From Methanobacteriota archaeon (lineage in GTDB: Archaea; Halobacteriota; Methanomicrobia; Methanomicrobiales; Methanocorpusculaceae), in NCBI GenBank assembly GCA_023396065.1, contig JAEWXF010000028.1, positions 186,001-250,000 of the forward strand: a stretch of 64,000 nt of DNA. Direction: 5' to 3'. The position numbers and the translations under genes were made by a program. Position 1 is the first letter of the stretch, and each line of letters starts with the position of its first letter. Of this stretch, positions 9,013 to 16,643 are shown piece after piece. The notes beneath the pieces were generated by a model. The model was not told where the DNA came from and searched no databases. It worked only from the letters and a program-made list of their open reading frames with translations.

Positions 9013-9279
9013 TTACTCGCTCTCCTCACGGGTGGTTCCCCGGATTGCGATGATCAGAATGGCGGTTGAGATTCCGGCCCCGATTGATGCTTCGGCGATG
9101 GCGACATCCGGTGCCTGCAGGATGAAAAATTCGAGAGCCAGCAGGAAGCTGAACGCGGCAAAAGCGATTGCTGCGGCGATCAGATCTTTTAAGAAGAAGA
9201 CGGCAACGGCGCAGAGAATCATTGCCGCGAGGAACAGGACATGCAGAACAGCATAGGATGCCGGGAACAGTTCGATCAT
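9013..9279 (-). CDS. mbhD: Membrane-bound hydrogenase subunit MbhD
   Basis: An 88-residue, three-helix protein. The ALEFFILQAPDVAIAEASIG stretch (residues 48-67) is the conserved core of the MrpA-type MbhD domain (LLQAPDVAMTEA pattern), containing an acidic residue in a membrane helix. It overlaps mbhC by four bases. Confidence 0.9.
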   Translation of the reverse strand: MIELFPASYAVLHVLFLAAMILCAVAVFFLKDLIAAAIAFAAFSFLLALEFFILQAPDVAIAEASIGAGISTAILIIAIRGTTREESE

Positions 9280-9656
9280 TTTCTCGCTTCCTCCTGAGCC
9301 TTCATTTTTGGTTCGTCCTCCCTCAGAGCGTCGACACTAACGTCTTTTGGCATATTGCCGCTTCGGTAGGCACTGCGGGCAATGGCATGGGTCGAGGTGG
9401 TTGCGGTAACGACGACGATGGCGAGTGCCAGAATCACGTGGGCACCGTAGTTGAACCATGCAGATTCACCTGCGGCATACAGGGTGTATGCATAGAGCAG
9501 GACGGAGGCACCGGCAAACAGGAGACCGAAACTGCCGACGAGACCTGCGGCGTGGATTCTTGTGTAGAAGTCCGGGAACCGGAAAAGACCGGCAACGCCG
9601 AGGATACTGAAGATGAGCGACAGTACCACAAAGATGAGGATTACAGTTTCCATCAT
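9276..9656 (-). CDS. mbhC: Membrane-bound hydrogenase subunit MbhC (MnhG-like)
   Basis: A 126-residue protein like MrpG: FRFPDFYTRIHAAG followed by a glycine-rich helix (about residues 24-50) is the family hallmark. Three helices and a charged C-terminal tail are visible. Part of the small Mrp-like module A-C. It overlaps mbhB and mbhD by four bases each. Confidence 0.92.
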   Translation of the reverse strand: MMETVILIFVVLSLIFSILGVAGLFRFPDFYTRIHAAGLVGSFGLLFAGASVLLYAYTLYAAGESAWFNYGAHVILALAIVVVTATTSTHAIARSAYRSGNMPKDVSVDALREDEPKMKAQEEARK

Positions 9657-9913
9657 TCGAGGTCACCTCTGATGAGTTTGGCGATATAGAGCGTTCCGAC
9701 AAACGAGAGCAGGGCGTAGACGATGGCGACATCGATGAAGCCCGGCTGCTGGAACCGGATGGAGAGGATGATCATGAGAATGACAACGATTGCGTTGATG
9801 ACATCAAGTGCGAGCATCCGGTCGGCGTTGGTCGGGCCCATCCACATCCGGACTCCGCAGGCGAAGATGAGGAGGACAAAGATGATTGCGGCGATCATGA
9901 AGATGTCAATCAT
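9653..9913 (-). CDS. mbhB: Membrane-bound hydrogenase subunit MbhB (MnhF-like)
   Basis: An 86-residue, three-helix protein like MrpF, with RMWMGPTNADRMLALD (residues 22-37) as the family motif and an aspartate in FIDVAIVYALLSFVGT. The start at 9913 forms an ATGA overlap with the mbhA stop and is preferred over an in-frame Met seven codons earlier. Confidence 0.92.
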   Translation of the reverse strand: MIDIFMIAAIIFVLLIFACGVRMWMGPTNADRMLALDVINAIVVILMIILSIRFQQPGFIDVAIVYALLSFVGTLYIAKLIRGDLE

Positions 9914-10449
9914 TCGGTGATCCTCCGTATCCATTTGGCAAGATCAAGTTTTGCAAAGATTTTGCCGGGTTCCATCTCTTTTTTGGGTGAATCGCCGACG
10001 TCAAGACAGTGAATATAGAGTTCGCGGGTCTTTTCGTTGACATCAACTGTCGCGGTTCCGGGCTGGAACGTGATGGAGGCGGAAAGCAGCAACGCTCCGG
10101 CATCAGTTTTGAGGCCGGGCGTGAGTTTGACGATGCCCGGACGAATGTTTCTGCCGGTGATGATCTTTCCTGCAACGATAAGGTTTGCGATAATCAGTTC
10201 GATTACAAACGGAATGATATAGACAGCAAGCAGCAGCCAGCGAAGGGGATTTGCCATGGTGTAGCGTTTTCCCTGCCAGAGCTTGCGGCATAGCAGCCCG
10301 GTAATAATCGAAAGGATTAGTCCGATGACAAGTTCGGGGATCGACCAGAGAAGGATCGAGTTTGTCTCGCCGGCGGAGCCGACGGATAGTACGAGATAGA
10401 CGATAAAGGCGGCAACAGTCGCCGCGATGAAGGGAACGACGTTTTTCAC
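9910..10449 (-). CDS. mbhA: Membrane-bound hydrogenase subunit MbhA (MnhE-like)
   Basis: The first gene of the hydrogenase operon; 179 residues like MrpE. Two or three N-terminal helices are followed by a soluble domain with PGIVKLTPGLKTDAGALLLSASITFQPGT, whose LxSxITLTPGT pattern marks MnhE, and a YIHCLDV strand. It starts with GTG at 10449 behind a G-rich sequence (GGGGGAA about 10 bases upstream). All fourteen mbh genes follow with overlaps or gaps of one base or none. Confidence 0.9.
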   Translation of the reverse strand: MKNVVPFIAATVAAFIVYLVLSVGSAGETNSILLWSIPELVIGLILSIITGLLCRKLWQGKRYTMANPLRWLLLAVYIIPFVIELIIANLIVAGKIITGRNIRPGIVKLTPGLKTDAGALLLSASITFQPGTATVDVNEKTRELYIHCLDVGDSPKKEMEPGKIFAKLDLAKWIRRITE

Positions 10450-10538
10450 GATACTATTCCCCCACGGTATTTGCGTTCACCAGTTTGTTCATACACACCT
10501 CCCCATACGGGGTATTCTACAGGCCATGCGAGAACCTG

Positions 10539-10563
10539 CATCTATTATAATAGTGTGTATAAG
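10539..10563 (-). promoter_or_regulatory. Putative mbh operon promoter
   Basis: On the minus strand this stretch contains two AT-rich boxes, TTATACAC and ATTATAATAG, 95-115 bp before the mbhA start. Either could be the TATA box, leaving a leader of roughly 70-85 nt that includes a small CCCC-ATAC-GGGG hairpin at 10501-10512. Confidence 0.4.
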
Positions 10564-10629
10564 CAATTAAGATGTGCGCTCAGAAAGGGAGGGAGAAGTA
10601 ATTTCCGGTAAGGATTCCCGCGGCTGCCA

Positions 10630-10784
10630 TTCGAACATACCAATTCCTAATGTTGGGGGGTCGCTGCCCCGGACAGGGGCAGCAGCGACCCCCCACAGGA
10701 ATTGATATCTTCGACTACTCGCCCTTCGGGCTCGGAGAGGGCTACCCCTAGTGGGGGGAACCCCGCAACGGAAGACCTAAAGCG
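10630..10784. repeat. 155-bp inverted repeat, copy A
   Basis: This sequence is repeated in reverse orientation at 18016-18171 with almost complete identity. It contains a 12-bp stem (GGGGGGTCGCTG with its complement) and a GACTACTCGCCCTTCGGGC segment. The two copies bracket 7.2 kb. The homology stops sharply at TTCGAAC on the outer side. The gap 10450-10977 otherwise holds the mbh promoter and no recognisable gene. Confidence 0.9.
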
Positions 10785-10848
10785 ACGACTGAGTGAAGAC
10801 GCGGAAGCGGCTTCGCCCGGCGGCGCTTTCGGTCTTCCGTTGCGGGGT
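10760..10848. repeat. Large hairpin adjoining repeat A
   Basis: An 18-bp perfect stem pairs 10760-10777 (begins ACCCCGCAACGG) with 10831-10848, continued inside by AAAGCG/CGCTTT, around a loop of about 40 bases. Repeat B keeps only the outer half of this structure and ends in a different hairpin. Function unknown: terminator, small RNA or mobile remnant. Confidence 0.75.
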
Positions 10849-10977
10849 CCCAAGACGGCGGGGCAACTGCATCGCACTTTTACGGCCCCCTTCAGCCGGA
10901 TGCATGAGGTTCTGAAAACTCCCGGTTTTCATGTTCCGGAAAAAAACCAATAAAATTTTTTTGTGGTAGGCTCCCTC

Positions 10978-11880
10978 CTAAAGAATACTATCCACCAGGA
11001 ATCCGGTCAGCATTGCAAACACAACCACATATCCCAGATAGAACAGGAACGGCTTTGCTCCAAGCACTATCTTTACCGCTCCGAGATTTGTAATCTTTGT
11101 CGCAGGGCCGGTCAGCATAAATGCGGTCGCAGCTCCCGGGCTCATTCCCATATGCATCCATTCAACCAGCAGAGGTATGGTTCCCCCGCCGCAGACATAG
11201 AGCGGCACCCCGAGTGTTGCAGCCATCAATACACCAAAGCCGTGCTGATCGCCAAACAGCGTTGCAAAGGCGTCTGCCGGGACGTACATCTGGAACAGGA
11301 CTGCAAGTATGATTCCAAGCAGGAAATATCCGCCGGTTGCACGGAAATTCCGAAGAATGTTCCACAGCAGCCGTTTTGCCGGGCTGGGATCCGTATCACG
11401 ACAGGGGGGTTCGGTCAGTCCTGAGAAGTTGAAAAAGGATCTGTTCCGGTAGAAGTACCGGATGCAGAGACCGGCACATATCCCGCACAGAAGACAGGTT
11501 ACCACCCGGATCACAAGCAGTGTTTCGCCCAGAGCTGCACTGTAGATCAGCAGCTGCGGATTTAAGAGGATCGAACTCATCATAAATGCGGCGAGCCAGT
11601 CATCCCGGGCACCTTTTTCGGAGAATGCTGCGGCGATGGGGATCGTTCCGTACATACAGAGCGGGGAAGCAATGCCGATCAGGGATGCGGGAACGAGACC
11701 GAAGATGCCAAGCCGTTTGTTTTGCAGTGCAGAGAAAAGGGTGTGAATTTTTTCTTTCCCGAACACGGAAATTATCGATCCAAGTATGGTACCGAAGATC
11801 CAGTACGGCAGAATCTGTTCCAGCTGTACGGAAAAATAGTAGGTGAAGTAGATCAGCTGGCCGGACAGGTACTCAAGCAT
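10978..11880 (-). CDS. Permease of the DUF318/UPF0718 (ArsP-like) family
   Basis: A 300-residue protein with about eight helices in two homologous halves, each with a broken-helix motif: SPLCMYGTIPIAAAFSEKG (about residues 71-89) and YVCGGGTIPLLVEW (about 226-239), followed by TGPATKITNL. This is the pattern of the SO_0444/ArsP permeases, some of which export organoarsenicals or move thiolated metabolites. The substrate here is unknown. It overlaps the DUF362 gene by eight bases and is probably co-transcribed with it. Confidence 0.85.
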   Translation of the reverse strand: MLEYLSGQLIYFTYYFSVQLEQILPYWIFGTILGSIISVFGKEKIHTLFSALQNKRLGIFGLVPASLIGIASPLCMYGTIPIAAAFSEKGARDDWLAAFMMSSILLNPQLLIYSAALGETLLVIRVVTCLLCGICAGLCIRYFYRNRSFFNFSGLTEPPCRDTDPSPAKRLLWNILRNFRATGGYFLLGIILAVLFQMYVPADAFATLFGDQHGFGVLMAATLGVPLYVCGGGTIPLLVEWMHMGMSPGAATAFMLTGPATKITNLGAVKIVLGAKPFLFYLGYVVVFAMLTGFLVDSIL

Positions 11881-12913
11881 CTAAACGTACCAGCGTATAG
11901 GTCTGACTGCCGAGGCCGAGCTGCTCTGCATAGTCAAGGAGGTGAGTGCCGTTTCGTGATTCAATCCGTTCGACCAGATGCTGGTTCTGATCTGCAGGGG
12001 CTGCATAGATCAGATCCACACCTGCCCGGTCAATTGCAACCGGGTCAAGGGAGGCGAGGATACCGATGTCGTCCATCTCCGGATGGGCAGCGTTGGCATC
12101 ACAGTCGCAGTCAACCGAGAGGTTGTTGAGGACGTTGATGTAGACAATTCCCTCTCCTTTGTCATCGATCACTGCCTTTGCCGCTTCGGCTACCTGTTCA
12201 AGGAACTGGTCGGTACTTGCGGAAAAAAGACCGCCGCCCTGACCGTTACCGTGCACAAGGCCCTTGCCGGATGCAGAGGATAGACCGACGCCAAGATTTT
12301 TGAAGGTTCCTCCAAATCCTGCCATGGCATGACCTTTGAAGTGGGCGATGGAGATCAGGGAGGTATAGTTTTCATAGTGTGAGCCTATGAGGGCATTCTC
12401 AAGCCGGGTACCGCCGTGAACGGGAAGTTCAATCTCTCCGTCCGCGTCGAGAATGTCGACAGGCGCATAGGTGAATCCGTGATCTCTGGCGACCTGAAGA
12501 TGCATTGCGGTACTTGCCCGCTGACCGCCGTATGCGGTGTTGCAGTCAACAAATGTTCCGTTTACGGAAAGCACAAGTTCACGGATCAGATTCGGGGAGA
12601 GATAGTTGGTATTTCCGTACTCTCCCATGTGGATTTTAATCGCAACATTTCCGTCCGCCGTCCGGTTGAGCGCGTTGTAGACCTTCATCAGACCTTCGGG
12701 GCTGATCTCGGAGGTCAGGAAAACGGTAGGAACAGAAGTGAGGTCGGGTGCTGTTGTGCCGGCGGCGGTTGGTACAGGAGTTGCCGCTGTTGTCGGTACG
12801 GGTGTGACGGAATTATCCGGACTGCTGCCGATACATCCGGCGCTCAGGACAGTGATCAGTACAAGTACTGCTGCAACCGTTCCTGTCAGATGTTTTCTGG
12901 TATTGTGTGCCAT
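11873..12913 (-). CDS. DUF362-domain lipoprotein
   Basis: A 346-residue predicted secreted lipoprotein: a signal helix ending in LSAGC (Cys at about residue 27), a Thr/Pro-rich linker, then a DUF362 domain with FVDCNTAYGG, AHFKGHAMAGFGGTFKNLGVG and DIGILASLDPVAIDRAGVDL. No ferredoxin CxxC set is present, unlike many cytoplasmic DUF362 proteins, although DCDCDANAAH could bind metal. The start at 12913 is chosen because GGAG lies eight bases upstream; an earlier in-frame ATG would spoil the signal peptide. It lies downstream of the HxlR regulator and upstream of the permease. Confidence 0.85.
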   Translation of the reverse strand: MAHNTRKHLTGTVAAVLVLITVLSAGCIGSSPDNSVTPVPTTAATPVPTAAGTTAPDLTSVPTVFLTSEISPEGLMKVYNALNRTADGNVAIKIHMGEYGNTNYLSPNLIRELVLSVNGTFVDCNTAYGGQRASTAMHLQVARDHGFTYAPVDILDADGEIELPVHGGTRLENALIGSHYENYTSLISIAHFKGHAMAGFGGTFKNLGVGLSSASGKGLVHGNGQGGGLFSASTDQFLEQVAEAAKAVIDDKGEGIVYINVLNNLSVDCDCDANAAHPEMDDIGILASLDPVAIDRAGVDLIYAAPADQNQHLVERIESRNGTHLLDYAEQLGLGSQTYTLVRLDA

Positions 12914-13024
12914 GTTTTTTTCTCCGGAGTGTTTCCTTTCCCGCAGATGCACGAAATGAAGACGTTTCATCCTGTGTTCACGGGTGTTTTTACAGAAAAT
13001 CCAATTATTATATTACCGAATATT

Positions 13025-13034
13025 CTATTTATAT
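13025..13034 (-). promoter_or_regulatory. TATA box of the DUF362-permease operon
   Basis: The minus strand reads ATATAAATAG, a strong archaeal TATA match, about 110 bp before the DUF362 start. It lies next to the GGATACTG motifs at 13041-13132. Confidence 0.5.
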
Positions 13035-13040
13035 GAAAAA

Positions 13041-13132
13041 GGATACTGTATTATAGAAAGGAACAGGAAACATCTTTAGGCACAGAGAGTATCCTGAAAA
13101 AATGATATGGCAGTTTTTGGCAACAGGATACT
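13041..13132. promoter_or_regulatory. Three GGATACTG-type motifs, possible regulator sites
   Basis: GGATACTG occurs at 13041-13048; AGTATCCTG (13088-13096) and CAGGATACT (13124-13132) form a 9-bp inverted repeat with a 27-bp spacer. All sit between the end of the HxlR gene and the promoter of the DUF362 operon, so they may be HxlR operators; the pair could instead act as a terminator hairpin of the HxlR transcript. Confidence 0.4.
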
Positions 13133-13135
13133 GGC

Positions 13136-13507
13136 TTATTCGCAGATATATTCCACATCATCGGTGAGATGTTCACAACCCCAGAGGCAGAGCTGGTCTA
13201 AGATCGGCATGATGGACTGTCCTTTTTCCGTGAGTGAGTATTCCACCTTCGGCGGAACTTCAGAATAGACTGTTCTGGTGACAAGTCCGTGTGATTCCAG
13301 TTTCCGGAGTTCTTTGGTGAGCATACACCGGGTGATACTGCAGTAATCCATCTCTTTGAGGATCTGGTTGTACCGTTTGGTCCCGTCCTCAAGGGCATAC
13401 AGAATCAGTGCCGGCCATTTTCCACCGATAACCGTGAGGGCAGCATTGATTCCATAGGTATGGTCTGGTCGCTGCTGGTTTTCCGGATGTTCACCCATAG
13501 GTATCAT
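13136..13507 (-). CDS. HxlR-family winged-helix transcriptional regulator
   Basis: A 123-residue regulator. The HxlR pattern is clear: INAALTVIGGKWPALIL near residue 24, RYNQILKEMDYCSITRCMLTKELRKLE as the DNA-binding helices, and VPPKVEYSLTEKGQSI as the wing. The cysteine in SITRCMLT and C45/C108/C122-like positions leave redox sensing possible. No strong ribosome site is seen and an AT-rich TATA-like stretch lies just upstream, so the message may be nearly leaderless. It probably controls the DUF362/permease genes downstream. Confidence 0.9.
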   Translation of the reverse strand: MIPMGEHPENQQRPDHTYGINAALTVIGGKWPALILYALEDGTKRYNQILKEMDYCSITRCMLTKELRKLESHGLVTRTVYSEVPPKVEYSLTEKGQSIMPILDQLCLWGCEHLTDDVEYICE

Positions 13508-13641
13508 GTTTGAGGGAATCTATCAAAAGTGTTTCTACCACCCATATTACAGATATATGCATATCATATACCTGAAAACGGGAATGGCGGGCCCACAGTA
13601 AAGCCCAAGTACGAAGGATGCGGGCTTGCAAACCACATCGG

Positions 13642-13669
13642 CCTGCAGACGGACCCCCCCGTCTGCAGG
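13642..13669 (-). terminator. Perfect 11-bp hairpin after the phosphoesterase gene
   Basis: CCTGCAGACGG pairs with CCGTCTGCAGG around a six-base loop, 22 bases beyond the stop of the minus-strand phosphoesterase gene. There is no U-run, so its role as terminator is uncertain. Confidence 0.4.
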
Positions 13670-13690
13670 GACACCCGCGCCCCGCCCGGC

Positions 13691-14359
13691 TTATGCGGGA
13701 TTTGCATCCGCAATATTTTTCAGCACAATCTCCGGCTCATCCTCATCCGTCAGCGTAATCACCGCATAGTTCCCTTCCGACGCAGGTCCCGGATTCACAC
13801 AGATACGGTGTTCCAGCTCTGCGATCCCTTTCTGTTCATGAATATGACCGCAGCAGATCAGATCAAACTCGCGGACAACCGCCGCAATCGCTACAGAACC
13901 CACATGTATCTCACCATTCTCACCAATCCCGTCCAAGGCTCCCTGGGGCGGTGCATGCGTCAGCAGAATATTCCACCGGTTTTTCTTTGTCTTTGCCAGA
14001 ACATCCGCAAGTGTTGAGGCAATATCCTCCTCACTCAGTTCATACAACGTGTGAAACGGTGTGGTATTCGAACCGCCCAGCCCCGTCACCGTAATCATGC
14101 CCAGATCAATACTCTTCGTATGCAGAGAAATTGCATCCGAAGCCTCGATCACCTGGATAATTTCTTTTGGATCACAGTTACCGGGAATCACAAAGGTCGG
14201 CGCCGGAATCTCCTCAAGAGCAGGAATTACCCCGTCCAGCGGCCCGAAATCTGTCAGATCACCTCCGATAAACACAAAATCCGGATCCTCCTCCACAAAA
14301 ATCTGTGGAATCACCGCAAACTTTCCGTGAATATCGGTAAGAAACACAATCTCCGTCAT
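13691..14359 (-). CDS. Calcineurin-like metallophosphoesterase
   Basis: A 222-residue dimetal phosphoesterase. Metal-binding motifs appear in order: LTDIHGK (D-x-H, residues 7-13), FIGGDLTDFG (GD, about 30-39), IPGNCD (GN, about 58-63; the family has GNHD, here Cys replaces His), LLTHAPPQG (GH-type H, about 131) and CCGHIHEQKG (GHxH, about 169-178). The substitution GNCD for GNHD is shared by the archaeal YfcE-like/Rv0805-unrelated subgroup, so activity is still likely. Substrate unknown. Divergent from the MATE gene. Confidence 0.88.
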   Translation of the reverse strand: MTEIVFLTDIHGKFAVIPQIFVEEDPDFVFIGGDLTDFGPLDGVIPALEEIPAPTFVIPGNCDPKEIIQVIEASDAISLHTKSIDLGMITVTGLGGSNTTPFHTLYELSEEDIASTLADVLAKTKKNRWNILLTHAPPQGALDGIGENGEIHVGSVAIAAVVREFDLICCGHIHEQKGIAELEHRICVNPGPASEGNYAVITLTDEDEPEIVLKNIADANPA

Positions 14360-14528
14360 GAATCATATATTTCCTCTCTGAGGATATGAAGGTTCATTTC
14401 CCGAAAGCGAGGTCCCCCAAAAAATCGGACTTCGAACAGTTTCCTCCCTCCCCGAACCCCAGAAACAGTCTGTCCTGCTGAAGGGGAGCATCAGATTTAT
14501 CTGGAGTCAAAACAGCATATGTACCTTC

Positions 14529-15920
14529 ATGCTTGAGCCGGGAGAAAACAAAAAAAGAAACATCGTCACGGAGGGCAACATCACCAAAGCCCTCCTGATT
14601 ATCGCCCTCCCGATCATCATCAGTAACATTCTCCAGAGCATTCTGGAAGTAGTGGATATGTACTTCATCGGCAAACTCGGAGATGCCGCCATTGCAGGCG
14701 GCACCATGAGTATGTCGATCATCATGGTACTCACCACCGTCATATTCGGCATTGTCACCGCAACTGCAGCATTCATATCACGAGCCTACGGATCGGACAA
14801 ACCCGGACGTATTCAGGTAATTTTAGTCCACTCCCTCTACCTCGTCTTAGGATTTGCCGCAATCATCGCCGTGATCGGCATGTTTTGGTCCGAAGACCTG
14901 CTCCGCCTGCTGGGAGCAGACCCGGATGCGGTCATTGAAGGAGCAAAATTCCTCCAGCCACTGCTGGTCGGCCTGTTTGTGATGGTTGTACTGATGGTCT
15001 TCGTGACTGCGTTTCAAAGCAGCGGCGATTCCCGAACGCCGATGTATGTAATGATTGCAATCAACATCGTAAACATCGCTCTCAACCCCACACTGATCCA
15101 TGGAATGTTCGGTATGCCGGCATTCGGCATCGCCGGATCCGCCTATGCCTCACTCCTGTCGCGGACAGCAGGCATTCTCCTGCTGCTGGGAATTATTTAT
15201 CTGCATCCGAAGTTCCGGGACTGTCCCGTCCGGCTGCCGACCAAATTCTCGTTTGAACCGGCACTCATCAAAGACATTGTAGGCATTGCCATCCCGTCCG
15301 CCATTCAGAGCGGCGTACGAAGTCTGGCATTCCTGTTTATGACGGCAATTGTTGCCCTCTACGGTCTGGAAGCCACAGCTGCCTATGGTGTGTCCGTCCG
15401 GCTGGATATGCTGGGCCTCATCATCGTCATGGGATTCTGTACGGCAATTGCAGTCATGGTCGGACAGAACCTCGGGGCACAGAAGGTGGAACGGGCAGAA
15501 GCCGCAGTGAAGTATGCCATTGTCATCAACGCCATCTTTATGGCCTGTGTTGCGGTCTTCTATATCCTGAATGCCGAAGGACTGTTGTCATTCTTCGGCC
15601 TGGAAGCGATAAGTCTTGCAGACGGTCTGGAGTTTATGCATACGATTCCGCCGTCCTACTTCCTGATTGCAATTGCCATGACACTGGGATTTGCGATGAA
15701 CGGTGCGGGGCTGACCAAACCGGGAATGTACTCTGCGGTTATCGGGCAGCTGATTGTCCAGGTTGGTCTGTCGGCCGCTCTGGCACTGACCGGTCATTCC
15801 CTCCAGTTTATCTGGTATGCAGTGGTCTGCGGAACAGTGGTAATGTGCCTCTGCGACTTCTACTTCTACCGGAAGGGAGACTGGAAACGAAAAGAACTGG
15901 ATCTCGGCGGAGACGAGTGA
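14529..15920 (+). CDS. MATE-family multidrug/toxin exporter
   Basis: A 463-residue, 12-helix transporter of the MATE (DinF/NorM) family. The N-terminal half has PIIISNILQSILEVVDMYFIG and GTMSMSIIMVLTTVIFG; the second half repeats the fold (IAIPSAIQSGVRSLAFLFMTAIVALYG). It should export organic cations in exchange for sodium or protons. A TATA-like GATTTATC lies about 35 bp upstream. Followed by a T-run. Confidence 0.92.
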   Translation: MLEPGENKKRNIVTEGNITKALLIIALPIIISNILQSILEVVDMYFIGKLGDAAIAGGTMSMSIIMVLTTVIFGIVTATAAFISRAYGSDKPGRIQVILVHSLYLVLGFAAIIAVIGMFWSEDLLRLLGADPDAVIEGAKFLQPLLVGLFVMVVLMVFVTAFQSSGDSRTPMYVMIAINIVNIALNPTLIHGMFGMPAFGIAGSAYASLLSRTAGILLLLGIIYLHPKFRDCPVRLPTKFSFEPALIKDIVGIAIPSAIQSGVRSLAFLFMTAIVALYGLEATAAYGVSVRLDMLGLIIVMGFCTAIAVMVGQNLGAQKVERAEAAVKYAIVINAIFMACVAVFYILNAEGLLSFFGLEAISLADGLEFMHTIPPSYFLIAIAMTLGFAMNGAGLTKPGMYSAVIGQLIVQVGLSAALALTGHSLQFIWYAVVCGTVVMCLCDFYFYRKGDWKRKELDLGGDE

Positions 15921-15929
15921 CAGGAATAA

Positions 15930-15942
15930 TTCTTCTTTTTTT
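15930..15942 (+). terminator. T-run after the MATE gene
   Basis: TTCTTC followed by seven T occurs ten bases after the stop codon, a typical archaeal termination tract. Confidence 0.45.
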
Positions 15943-16013
15943 CTGCCGGCTGCAAAGGCAAAGATTCATGTAACATACCTTACTATGTATCTTGTAGAGA
16001 GGTTACGTGTACG

Positions 16014-16643
16014 ATGGGGTTGAAAAGCTGGGTGATGCCACAGGATAAGATCTTTTTTGAGCTGTTCGAGGAACAGGCTGAGATTGTCTGCGAGGCAGCA
16101 GATCTTTTGATTAATATTTTGTCGGATTATACGAATATTCAGGAAAAATACCGGCAGATGAAGGATCTGGAACATCGGGGTGATGCTATGGCTCACCGGG
16201 CGTATGATGAACTGAACCGGACGTTTATTACCCCCATTGAACCTGAAGAAATTTCCCGCCTGGTAACGGCGCTGGATGATGTGATCGACTTTATTGATTC
16301 AGGTACGAATATGCTTCTGATCTATGAGGTGGAGAAGCCTGATGAGTATATGGTTGAGTTTTCCAAGGTTATCCGCAAGGCAGCCGAGGAGATTAAAACC
16401 GGTGTTGCGGGGCTGCGGACGCTGCATGATCCTGAGACGATTACCGGCTGCTGTATTGAGATTAACCGGCTGGAAAATCAGGGAGATGATATTCTGTCGA
16501 ATGCGCTGCATGGTCTGTTTAAAACGAAAGATCCGGTGGAGATCATTAAGTTTAAGGATATTTATGAGCATTTCGAGATTGCGACCGATAAGTGTGAAGA
16601 TGTGGCCGATGTGTTTGCTGCAATTCTTATCCGCCATACGTGA
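16014..16643 (+). CDS. DUF47 (PhoU-like) phosphate transport accessory protein
   Basis: A 209-residue all-helical protein of the DUF47/PhoU family. EHRGDAMAHRAYDELNRTFITPIEPEEI near residue 50 and the second ENQGDDILSNALHGLFKT motif near residue 148 are the paired metal-binding E-x-x-x-D signatures of PhoU folds. Such proteins are encoded next to Pit transporters and modulate them. Its stop overlaps the Pit start (GTGA), indicating translational coupling. Confidence 0.92.
   Translation: MGLKSWVMPQDKIFFELFEEQAEIVCEAADLLINILSDYTNIQEKYRQMKDLEHRGDAMAHRAYDELNRTFITPIEPEEISRLVTALDDVIDFIDSGTNMLLIYEVEKPDEYMVEFSKVIRKAAEEIKTGVAGLRTLHDPETITGCCIEINRLENQGDDILSNALHGLFKTKDPVEIIKFKDIYEHFEIATDKCEDVADVFAAILIRHT

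Noticed and set aside
8213..10449. Separate Mrp-type Na+/H+ antiporter operon
   Set aside because: Gene content is Mrp-like, but the uninterrupted overlap with hydrogenase genes in Mbh order shows it is the antiporter-like half of one complex.
10702..10953. Reading frames through repeat A and the large hairpin
   Set aside because: They merely translate the inverted repeat on either strand; no start signal or homology.
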